From contig CAKZVG010000727.1 in NCBI GenBank assembly GCA_937921835.1, positions 1 to 5,809 on the forward strand: DNA of 5,809 nt, written 5' to 3'. This stretch comes from an uncultured Bryobacteraceae bacterium. GTDB taxonomy: Bacteria; Acidobacteriota; Terriglobia; Bryobacterales; Bryobacteraceae. Both the position numbers and the translations under genes were made by a program. The notes below the pieces were generated by a model, which was given only the letters and a program-made list of their open reading frames with translations, was not told the DNA's origin and searched no databases. Of the stretch, positions 1 through 5,133 are shown one piece after another (position 1 is the first letter of the stretch; each line of letters begins with the position of its first letter).

Positions 1-1
1 A

Positions 2-1168
2 CAGAACATCGCCGCCGTGACGCACCTGGTGGCAAGCAGCGTACAAGCGCTGGAGGCTGACGCGGTAACGGTGCTCGATATGCGCGGCAACCTGCTCAGC
101 CGGCCGCGCCGTCATTCGCCCGACGAACCGGAGCCGTCCGACGCGGCCATCGAGTACCGGCGGAAAATCGAGCGCGATCTGCTGGCCAAGATCAACGCCA
201 CCCTCGATCCGCTGCTGGGCGCCGAAAAATACCGGGCCGGCGTGTTCGTTGACTGCGACTTCACCAGTGGCGAGCAGAGCGAGGAGACCTTCGATCCGGC
301 GCGCACGGTGATGAGCATGGCCCAGCGCACCGAGGACATCAGCGGCGCCAACGCGGCCTCGGGGGTTCCGGGCACCGCCTCCAACCTTCCCCGCCCCACC
401 TCGCGCCCCGGCTCCGCGGCCGCCGGCGTCACCCGCCGGACCGAGAACATCACCTACCAGGCCAGCCGCACGGTGAAGCGGCTGCGCCTGCCGCAAGGTG
501 GCGTCCGGCGCCTCTCGGCGGCGGTGTTGGTGGACCACGTGGTGCGCTTCGAAGGATCCGGCGCGGAGGCCCGGCGCATCGTCGAGCCGCTGCCGCCGGA
601 ACGTCTGAAGGTCGTCCGGGATCTGGTGGCGGCGGCGGTCGGTCTGGTTCCGGAGCGGGGCGATCAACTGACGGTCGAAAGCCAGCCCTTCGAATCGACG
701 CTCTCCTGGAGGCCTCCCGAACCCGCCGCGCCCCCGGCCGCGGCGCCGCGTCCCGGGCTCCCGCTCCCAGCCTGGCTTGAGCAGGCGCTCGAAAACAAGC
801 TGATCGTGGCCGGCGGCGCCGCGGGCGCGGTGATCCTCCTGCTGCTGCTGTTGGCGGCGTTCGCGGTCTGGAGGAAGCGCCGGAAGCGGAAGATCCAGGC
901 CGTGGCGGCGCCGGAGAAGGCTCTGCCGCGGCCGGCGAAGGAGGAGGAAGAAGAAGGCGATGTCCTGAAAAAGCAGATGGAAGCCAAGCTGGCCGAGCAG
1001 GCGGCGCTGAAGGAAAAGATGGCCGAGGAGGCGTTGAATTCGCTGAAAGCGCCCACCGTGCAAACCAAAAAGACCGAAGTCCTGGCCAAGCATCTGGTCG
1101 AGGAGGCCAAGAAAGACCCGGAAGCCATGGCTCACCTGGTCCGGTCCTGGCTGAGCGAATCCGAGTAG
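2..1168 (+). CDS. fliF: FliF, flagellar MS-ring protein (5'-truncated by window edge)
   Basis: This is the C-terminal 388 residues of FliF, the inner-membrane MS-ring protein on which the rotor and export gate are built. The frame is open from the first codon (base 2). The GTG at 17 is internal, because the codons before it already read as FliF (QNIAA before VTHLVASSV). About 150-170 N-terminal residues, including the first membrane helix, should lie upstream, since FliF is usually about 550 aa. Visible in order: the end of the ring-building domain (THLVASSVQAL, VTVLD); the beta-collar region with a GVPGTASNLPRP motif (362-397); the conserved block NITYQASRTVKR to AAVLVD (443-535); a Pro/Ala-rich stretch; a second membrane helix of 24 residues (800-871) followed by the basic stop-transfer RKRRKRK; a charged linker with five Glu (941-955) and coiled-coil character; and the cytoplasmic FliG-docking tail (from 1076), ending HLVRSWLSESE. 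It stops 3 nt before fliG. Identification is firm. Confidence 0.96.
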   Translation, partial: QNIAAVTHLVASSVQALEADAVTVLDMRGNLLSRPRRHSPDEPEPSDAAIEYRRKIERDLLAKINATLDPLLGAEKYRAGVFVDCDFTSGEQSEETFDPARTVMSMAQRTEDISGANAASGVPGTASNLPRPTSRPGSAAAGVTRRTENITYQASRTVKRLRLPQGGVRRLSAAVLVDHVVRFEGSGAEARRIVEPLPPERLKVVRDLVAAAVGLVPERGDQLTVESQPFESTLSWRPPEPAAPPAAAPRPGLPLPAWLEQALENKLIVAGGAAGAVILLLLLLAAFAVWRKRRKRKIQAVAAPEKALPRPAKEEEEEGDVLKKQMEAKLAEQAALKEKMAEEALNSLKAPTVQTKKTEVLAKHLVEEAKKDPEAMAHLVRSWLSESE

Positions 1169-1171
1169 CCG

Positions 1172-2200
1172 ATGATCGCCAACACCGAAAAGCCGGTTCT
1201 CATTCCCGGGGTGCGCAAGGCCGCCTTCCTGTTGATCACGCTTGGCGAACAGGTGGCCAGCGAAATCCTCAAGTATCTGGACGAGGAAGAAGTCCAGATG
1301 ATCAGCCGGGAAGTGGCGCGCGTATCGGCGATCACGGCCGACCAGGCCGAGAAGACCCTCGAAGAGTTCTACCAGATGACGGTCGCCAGGGACTACGTCC
1401 TCAAAGGCGGCCTGGAGTATGCGCGCAAGCTGCTGGTTTCGGCCTTCGGTCCCGAGCACGCCAAGCGCATCATCGACCGGCTGGTCAAGGCGCTCGGCAG
1501 CGAAACCGCCAGCTTCGACGCCCTGCAAAAAGCCGATCCGCAGCAGTTGGCCAAGTTCATCCACAACGAACATCCGCAGACCATCGCCTTGGTGCTGTCG
1601 CACCTGAACCCCTCCCAGGCGGCCGCGCTGTTGATTTCGCTTCCGCCCGAAATCCGGCCCGACGTGGCGCTGCGCATGGCCAGTCTGGACCAGATCTCGC
1701 CCGAGATCATCTCCAAAATCGCGGCCATTATCGGCCAGAAACTCAGGTCCCTCGGCGAACTCAGCCGCGAATCCTACGGCGGCGTGCGGGCGGTGGCGGA
1801 GATGTTCAACCGGCTCGATTCATCGAGCAGCAAGGAGATCCTGGAGACCATCGAGCAGGCCGACCCCAACCTGGTGGAAACGATCCGCCACCTGATGTTT
1901 GTCTTTGAAGATCTGCTGCTGATCGACCAGACGGCGATCAAGGAACTGCTCGGCAAGATCGACCGCAAGGTGCTGACGGTGGCGCTCAAGGGCACCAGCG
2001 AGCAACTGCGGGCGCACTTCCTCCAGTGCATGTCGCAGCGCGGGGCCGACATGCTGCGCGAGGACATGGAGGCGCTGGGGCCGGTGAAGATCAAGGAGGT
2101 GGAGGCCGCTCAGCAGCAGATCATCGCCGTGGTCCGGCAGCTTGAAGCCGAGGGCGTCATCAGCCTGAAGGGCGCGGTGGGAGAGCAGTATGTCGTCTAA
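1172..2200 (+). CDS. fliG: FliG, flagellar rotor/switch protein
   Basis: Complete 342-aa FliG, a C-ring protein that couples stator ion flow to rotation and sets rotation direction; it acts on the cytoplasmic face of the MS ring. The N-terminal domain (about 1-100), which binds the FliF tail, shows GVRKAAFLLITLGEQVA and GGLEYARKLL. The middle domain carries the EHPQ motif (E133-Q136) with its partner R168 in VALRMAS. The C-terminal torque domain begins near MFVFEDLLLID. By alignment from memory with E. coli FliG K264, R281, D288, D289 and R297, the charged torque residues here are K273, R290, E297, D298 and K306. Charge is kept at every position, with D to E and R to K swaps. The PAA motif tied to switching in enterics reads PEI here. 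The ATG at 1172 is the only sensible start. It lies 3 nt after the fliF stop with a weak Shine-Dalgarno, suggesting coupled reinitiation. The 3' end overlaps fliH. Confidence 0.97.
   Translation: MIANTEKPVLIPGVRKAAFLLITLGEQVASEILKYLDEEEVQMISREVARVSAITADQAEKTLEEFYQMTVARDYVLKGGLEYARKLLVSAFGPEHAKRIIDRLVKALGSETASFDALQKADPQQLAKFIHNEHPQTIALVLSHLNPSQAAALLISLPPEIRPDVALRMASLDQISPEIISKIAAIIGQKLRSLGELSRESYGGVRAVAEMFNRLDSSSSKEILETIEQADPNLVETIRHLMFVFEDLLLIDQTAIKELLGKIDRKVLTVALKGTSEQLRAHFLQCMSQRGADMLREDMEALGPVKIKEVEAAQQQIIAVVRQLEAEGVISLKGAVGEQYVV
2179..2185 (+). promoter_or_regulatory. Ribosome binding site for fliH, inside fliG
   Basis: GGGAGAG lies inside the last codons of fliG, 4-10 nt upstream of the ATG at 2190. 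It supports that start and the 11-nt overlap with fliG in another frame. Confidence 0.65.
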
Positions 2201-2852
2201 AGTGGTCAGCGGCGCCGCGGCCGCCCGGGCGGCCGTTTTCGACTGGGGCCTGGCCGCGCCGCGGACGGCTGCGGTGGCGGGCGCCAGCCGGCGCTCCGGA
2301 CCCGAGGTCCGCGCCGGCGGCGAGGACCTGGAGGCCCGCATCGCGCAACTGGAACGGCGGGTGGCCGAAGCCCGCCAGGAGGGCCTGCGGGAAGGCGAAG
2401 CCGCCGGAATGAAACGGGCCCTGGCCGAGGTCGAACCCGCCGTCGAAAGGCTGGCGCGCTCCGCCGCCGAGATCGCGTCGCTGCGGGCGCGCTTCCGGCG
2501 CGACGCCGAGGAGGACGTCGTCAAACTGGCGCTGGCGATCGCCCGGCGGATCCTGAACCGCGAACTCCACTGCGATCCCGAAGCGCTGCTCGGGCTGGTG
2601 AAGGCCGCACTGGACCGGCTGGACGCGCGCGAGCTACACCGGCTGCGCCTGCACCCGGGGGACGCGGCGGCCATCGAGGCGCACCTCAGGCGCCTGGGGC
2701 TTCCCGAACGCCTGGAACTGGTCCCCGACCCTGCGCTGGAACGGGGTTCGGCCGTATTCGAAACCTCCCGCGGAAGCTTTGACGCCTCGCTCGGGACTCA
2801 GCTTGAGGAGATCGAACGCGGCCTCGCGGACAGAATGGAGCGGCTGGCATGA
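2190..2852 (+). CDS. fliH: FliH, flagellar export ATPase regulator
   Basis: A 220-aa FliH/HrpE-type protein. FliH dimers bind the FliI N-terminus, restrain its ATPase activity and tether the ATPase complex to the C ring through FliN. The N-terminal 50 residues are Ala/Arg-rich with the protein's only Trp (W19, in FDWG), a plausible FliN-contact residue by analogy with the N-terminal Trp residues of enteric FliH. Next comes a helical, coiled-coil region with a GxxxGxxxG pattern (G65, G69, G73, in EGLREGEAAG), matching the Gly repeats known in FliH. The C-terminal domain has the family's DVVKLALAIARRILNREL helix and the VFETSRGSFDASLGTQLEEI end, comparable to the usual VET.fG.iDASL pattern. Length is near normal (about 230 aa). 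The gene overlaps fliG by 11 nt and fliI by 4 nt. Sequence is divergent, as usual for FliH; identity rests on motifs plus position between fliG and fliI. Confidence 0.9.
   Translation: MSSKVVSGAAAARAAVFDWGLAAPRTAAVAGASRRSGPEVRAGGEDLEARIAQLERRVAEARQEGLREGEAAGMKRALAEVEPAVERLARSAAEIASLRARFRRDAEEDVVKLALAIARRILNRELHCDPEALLGLVKAALDRLDARELHRLRLHPGDAAAIEAHLRRLGLPERLELVPDPALERGSAVFETSRGSFDASLGTQLEEIERGLADRMERLA
2837..2840 (+). promoter_or_regulatory. Ribosome binding site for fliI, inside fliH
   Basis: GGAG lies 8 nt before the ATG at 2849, inside the last codons of fliH. It supports the ATGA start/stop overlap and translational coupling. Confidence 0.6.
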
Positions 2853-4186
2853 CGGGGCTCGAGCGCTGGGATCCCGCCCCCTATCTGGACGCGCTGCCAA
2901 GGCTCGAAACCTGCCGCTGGGAGGGGCAGGTCACGGATCTGGTGGGCCTGCTGGTCGAGTCCGAAGGACCGGCCGCGGGCGCGGGTGATTTTTGCGAGGT
3001 CTTTACCAGCTCGGGACGGACCATCCGCATGCAGGTGATCGGCTTCCGCAACGGCCGCGTGCTCTCGATGCCGCTTGAGGAGACGGGCGGGATTCAGCCC
3101 GGCGACCGGATCGTCGCGCGGCCTGACGCCGCCCGAGTTCCGGTCTCCCGGGCCCTGCTGGGACGGGTTCTGGACGGCTTCGGACAGCCTTTGGACGGCT
3201 TGCCGCCCGTCGTCCCGGAAGCCTCCCGCGACCTGTTCAGTCCTCCACCGGGGCCGCTCGAGCGCGAACCGATCCGCGTCCCGCTGACCACCGGCATCCG
3301 GGCCATCGACAGCCTGCTCACCTGCGGGCAAGGCCAGCGCGTCGGGATCTTCGGCGGCAGCGGGGTGGGCAAGAGCACCTTGCTCGGCGCCATGGCGCGC
3401 CACCACTCAGCCGACGTGAGCGTCATCGGGCTGATCGGAGAGCGCAACCGCGAGGTGCGCGAGTTCCTGGAGCACGAACTCGGGCCGGACGGGCTGAAAC
3501 GCTCCGTGGTGGTGTGCGCGACCTCGGACCGCCCGGCGCCGCTGCGGGTGCGCGCCTGCTTCCTCGCCACGGCGGTGGCCGAGTACTTTCGCGACCAGGG
3601 CGCCAACGTCCTGCTGGTGATGGACTCGGTGACCCGGCTGGCGATGGCGCAGCGCGAGATCGGCCTGGCCGCCGGGGAACCGCCCAGCCAGAAAGGCTAC
3701 ACGCCTTCGGTCTTCAATCTGCTCCCCAAGCTGTTCGAGCGCGCGGGTAATTTCCGCCGCGGCTCGATCACTGGTTTTTACACCGTTCTGGTCGAGGGCG
3801 ACGACTTCAACGAACCGATCGCCGACGCCACCCGCGGAATCCTCGACGGACATATCGTTCTTTCGCGGGAGTTGGGCGCGATGGGGCACTATCCGGCAAT
3901 CGACGTTTTGAACTCCGTCAGCCGTCTGGCGCAATCGGTGTCCGGCGGAGAGCAGAACCTGGCGGCGCGGAAAGTGCGCGAGGCCATGGCGGCCTACCGC
4001 CGAGCCGAGGACCTGATCCAGCTCGGCGCTTACGTGAACGGCACCAATCCGTCGGTGGACGCAGCCATCCGGCTGCGCCCGAAGCTGCTCGAGTTCCTGC
4101 GGCAGGAGGCGGGCGCTTTCTCGCCGCGCGAGGAGACGCTGGCCCGCCTGCGCGAGTTGGCGCAGGCCTTCGAGGATCAGCCGTGA
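2849..4186 (+). CDS. fliI: FliI, flagellum-specific export ATPase
   Basis: Complete 445-aa FliI, the F1-like hexameric ATPase at the base of the flagellar type III export apparatus. It hydrolyses ATP to help unload and feed substrates into the gate. A short N-terminal segment (FliH-binding) precedes a beta-barrel domain (GQVTDLVGLLVE, VIGFRNGRVLSMPLEE). The catalytic domain has Walker A GGSGVGKST (169-177; K175), the GERNREVREF strand with catalytic glutamate E198, Walker B VLLVMDSVTR (D259), the ITGFYTVLVEGDDFNEPIAD block, the DGHIVLSRELGAMGHYPAID block, and SVSRL with R359 as the likely arginine finger. The C-terminal helical domain follows (AYRRAEDLIQLGAY). Family members often have Gly where N200 sits (GERGREV); this position also varies in F1 subunits. 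The VLVEGDD motif separates it from F1 alpha/beta, and the flagellar neighbours separate it from virulence paralogues (SctN). It overlaps fliH (ATGA) and fliJ (GTGA). Confidence 0.97.
   Translation: MTGLERWDPAPYLDALPRLETCRWEGQVTDLVGLLVESEGPAAGAGDFCEVFTSSGRTIRMQVIGFRNGRVLSMPLEETGGIQPGDRIVARPDAARVPVSRALLGRVLDGFGQPLDGLPPVVPEASRDLFSPPPGPLEREPIRVPLTTGIRAIDSLLTCGQGQRVGIFGGSGVGKSTLLGAMARHHSADVSVIGLIGERNREVREFLEHELGPDGLKRSVVVCATSDRPAPLRVRACFLATAVAEYFRDQGANVLLVMDSVTRLAMAQREIGLAAGEPPSQKGYTPSVFNLLPKLFERAGNFRRGSITGFYTVLVEGDDFNEPIADATRGILDGHIVLSRELGAMGHYPAIDVLNSVSRLAQSVSGGEQNLAARKVREAMAAYRRAEDLIQLGAYVNGTNPSVDAAIRLRPKLLEFLRQEAGAFSPREETLARLRELAQAFEDQP
4172..4176 (+). promoter_or_regulatory. Ribosome binding site for fliJ, inside fliI
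   Basis: GAGGA lies 6 nt before the GTG at 4183, which overlaps the fliI stop. This decides for the GTG: the next in-frame ATG (4249) would remove 22 residues, including the conserved N-terminal FPLERV segment. Confidence 0.6.
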
Positions 4187-4626
4187 AGCGCTTCGAGTTT
4201 CCGCTCGAGCGGGTCCGGGAATGGCGGCTGTCGGAACTCGACCTGGAAATGGCAGCCGCCGCCGCGCTGGCCGCCGAACTGTCCCGGATCGCCGCCGAGC
4301 GGCAGGCGATCGAGCGGGAACGCGAGGCGGCCGAGCGGTCCGTCCTGGCGGCCTCCTCCGTTTCCGCCGCCGAACTGGCCGCGCTCGACGCCTTCCGCCT
4401 GCACGCGGAGAACGCCGCCGCGGCCATCGACCGCCGCCGCCAGGATTGCGAGCAGCGCATTGTCCACCAGCGCCGGCGAATCCTCGAAGCCCGGCAGCGC
4501 TGCGAGTTGCTCAACCGGCTCCGCCAGCGCTCGCTCGCCGCCTGGCGCTCCGGTCTCCAACGCGAAGAGGAAGCCCTGGCCGGCGAGTTGTTCCTGGCGC
4601 GCTTGAACCGGGAGCGCAATCCATAG
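4183..4626 (+). CDS. fliJ: FliJ, flagellar export stalk protein
   Basis: A 147-aa FliJ, the same length as enteric FliJ. FliJ is an antiparallel coiled coil that sits in the central pore of the FliI hexamer like the F1 gamma subunit, contacts FlhA and helps bring export chaperones. The sequence opens with MKRFEFPLERVREWR, typical of the family (F.f.LerVl..R). It is then almost entirely helical and rich in Ala, Glu and Arg with no Gly or Pro until late, forming two long heptad arms. It ends with the family-like ELLNRLRQRSLAAWRSGLQREE segment. The start is a GTG overlapping the fliI stop by 4 nt, with a good Shine-Dalgarno. Primary sequence is low in information, so the call leans on the termini, length and operon position. 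It is the last recognisable flagellar gene in the window. Confidence 0.88.
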   Translation: MKRFEFPLERVREWRLSELDLEMAAAAALAAELSRIAAERQAIEREREAAERSVLAASSVSAAELAALDAFRLHAENAAAAIDRRRQDCEQRIVHQRRRILEARQRCELLNRLRQRSLAAWRSGLQREEEALAGELFLARLNRERNP

Positions 4627-4632
4627 CTCCGC

Positions 4633-4646
4633 CGCCCGGCCGGGCG
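4633..4646. repeat. Perfect 14-bp palindrome just after fliJ
   Basis: CGCCCGGCCGGGCG is its own reverse complement and starts 7 nt after the fliJ stop. It could fold as a 5-bp stem with a GGCC loop, or be a dimer-binding site. There is no T-run after it, and such GC palindromes can arise by chance in DNA of this composition. Confidence 0.5.
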
Positions 4647-4661
4647 TGCTTCGCCGCCGCG

Positions 4662-4680
4662 CCGCGCAGAATCTGCGCGG
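4662..4680. repeat. Inverted repeat, 8-bp stem with AAT loop
   Basis: CCGCGCAG and CTGCGCGG flank AAT, giving a perfect 8-bp GC-rich stem 36-54 nt after the fliJ stop. The stem is followed by five A, not T, on the + strand. It is therefore not a canonical intrinsic terminator in either direction (on the - strand the T-run precedes the stem). It may act as a 3'-end stabilising or Rho-associated structure. Confidence 0.55.
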
Positions 4681-4776
4681 AAAAACCGGCCGATTGCCGC
4701 CGTCCTTGCGTGGCCGCGCCGCCTCCAGGGCGGCAACCCCTTGCGTTTCCGCCCGCCCGGCTCCGGCCACCCGCCT

Positions 4777-4790
4777 GCCCTTGGAAGGGC
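4777..4790 (+). promoter_or_regulatory. Small hairpin directly upstream of the Shine-Dalgarno
   Basis: GCCCTTGGAAGGGC is an inverted repeat (5-bp stem with a TGGA loop) ending 2 nt before the AAAGGAG at 4793-4799. The CCTT of the left arm could alternatively pair with the AAGG of the Shine-Dalgarno over 4 bp only. A translational-control role is speculative. Confidence 0.3.
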
Positions 4791-4792
4791 CG

Positions 4793-4799
4793 AAAGGAG
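4793..4799 (+). promoter_or_regulatory. Strong ribosome binding site of the small secreted-protein gene
   Basis: AAAGGAG lies 7 nt before the ATG at 4807. It is the best Shine-Dalgarno in the window and fixes this start over the upstream in-frame alternative at 4741, whose extra residues are low-complexity leader translation. Confidence 0.75.
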
Positions 4800-4806
4800 A
4801 ACCAAA

Positions 4807-5085
4807 ATGAGGATCATGTCCCTCACACTTCCCGCCCTGCTGCTGCTCGCGGCCGGCGCCGGTTACGGCTTCGACCGTCCGAGTTATGCGCAGGCGCCGT
4901 CCTGGAGTCAGCGCGGCGCCAGAATGGCTCAGGCACAGGACTGCCCCACCCCTGGCCAGCAGAAGGGGGCCCGGCAGGGCAAGCAAGGCGGACCGCAGGA
5001 CGGCTCGGGGCCGCAGCATGAACCCGGTACGGGAGGCGGCAACGGCGGCGGAAACCGCGGCGGGAACCGCGGCGGACGCCGCTAA
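4807..5085 (+). CDS. Small, probably secreted Gly/Asn/Arg-rich protein of unknown function
   Basis: A 92-aa protein I do not recognise. The ATG at 4807 is chosen for its strong Shine-Dalgarno. The N-terminus looks like a signal peptide: MRIM, a hydrophobic core (LTLPALLLLAAGAG), then a possible signal-peptidase I site after YAQA (residue 30). The mature part would be about 62 residues, with no further hydrophobic segment. It contains a single Cys (C46, in QDCPTP), a Gln/Gly/Lys-rich middle, and a tail from G74 of Gly with Asn and Arg ending NRGGNRGGRR, which resembles an RGG box. The tail is encoded partly by a 12-bp tandem repeat. No domain or catalytic motif is visible. It follows the flagellar operon on the same strand after 180 bp and ends before a hairpin, so it may be a separate transcript. 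The Shine-Dalgarno, signal peptide and clean stop argue for a real gene; the low-complexity tail argues for caution. Confidence 0.65.
   Translation: MRIMSLTLPALLLLAAGAGYGFDRPSYAQAPSWSQRGARMAQAQDCPTPGQQKGARQGKQGGPQDGSGPQHEPGTGGGNGGGNRGGNRGGRR
5053..5075 (+). repeat. 12-bp tandem repeat encoding NRGG
   Basis: AACCGCGGCGG occurs at 5053-5063 and again at 5065-5075 (period 12 bp), encoding two NRGG units in the tail of the small protein. A related, diverged GGCGGC-rich unit precedes it. This is a natural spot for slippage and length variation between strains. Confidence 0.7.
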
Positions 5086-5095
5086 CCCTCTGGCT

Positions 5096-5133
5096 GGGAC
5101 GGGCTGTTCGCGGCTGGCGCGCCGGCCCGTCCC
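5096..5133. terminator. Putative bidirectional terminator hairpin between convergent genes
   Basis: GGGACGGGC (5096-5104) and GCCCGTCCC (5125-5133) form a perfect 9-bp stem around a 20-nt loop that contains a further GGCGCGCC palindrome (5116-5123). It fills the 48-bp gap between the stop of the small gene (5085) and the stop of the convergent amidohydrolase (5134). Position and stem strength suggest a shared terminator, but neither side has a T-run, so it is not a textbook intrinsic terminator. Confidence 0.55.

Larger units (their letters stand above)
4627..4806 (+). other. Structured GC-rich spacer between fliJ and the small secreted-protein gene
   Basis: This 180-bp stretch has no convincing gene of its own; frames crossing it on either strand are low-complexity Arg/Pro/Ala sequence. 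It holds four inverted repeats, at 4633-4646, 4662-4680, 4718-4734 (GCCGCC and GGCGGC arms with a 5-nt loop) and 4777-4790, and a Shine-Dalgarno at its end. I find no convincing sigma-70 promoter. Given its length and structure it could end or attenuate the flagellar transcript and lead the next gene, but neither role is shown. Confidence 0.5.

Noticed and set aside
17..19. GTG as the start of the first gene
   Set aside because: The five codons before it are already in frame and read as conserved FliF sequence, so the gene simply enters from outside the window.
1820..2674. A 284-codon - strand open frame opposite fliG and fliH
   Set aside because: Ser/Arg/Ala-rich shadow of two conserved coding genes.
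3437..3448. GERN in FliI instead of the frequent GERG as a sign of lost ATPase function
   Set aside because: The catalytic glutamate (E198), the Walker A lysine, the Walker B aspartate and the arginine finger are all present, and this position varies in related ATPases.
4689..4696. GCCGATTG resembling the -10 box of flagellar sigma-28 promoters (GCCGATAA), upstream of the small gene
   Set aside because: Only 6 of 8 bases match and nothing like the TAAA -35 box stands at the right spacing (the bases there are AATC). In GC-rich DNA this match is not meaningful.
4741..4806. N-terminal extension of the small secreted protein from 4741
   Set aside because: The strong Shine-Dalgarno at 4793-4799 and the signal peptide beginning right at 4807 both favour the shorter form. 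The extension would bury the signal peptide behind 22 Arg/Pro-rich residues.
3918..5019. Two long - strand open frames opposite fliI, fliJ and the spacer
   Set aside because: Antisense to well-supported genes, Arg/Ala/Ser-rich, with no recognisable motif.
4221..5021. Open frame of 266 codons on the + strand across fliJ and the spacer
   Set aside because: Pro/Arg-rich out-of-frame reading of fliJ and the GC-rich spacer, with no domain pattern and no good Shine-Dalgarno evidence.
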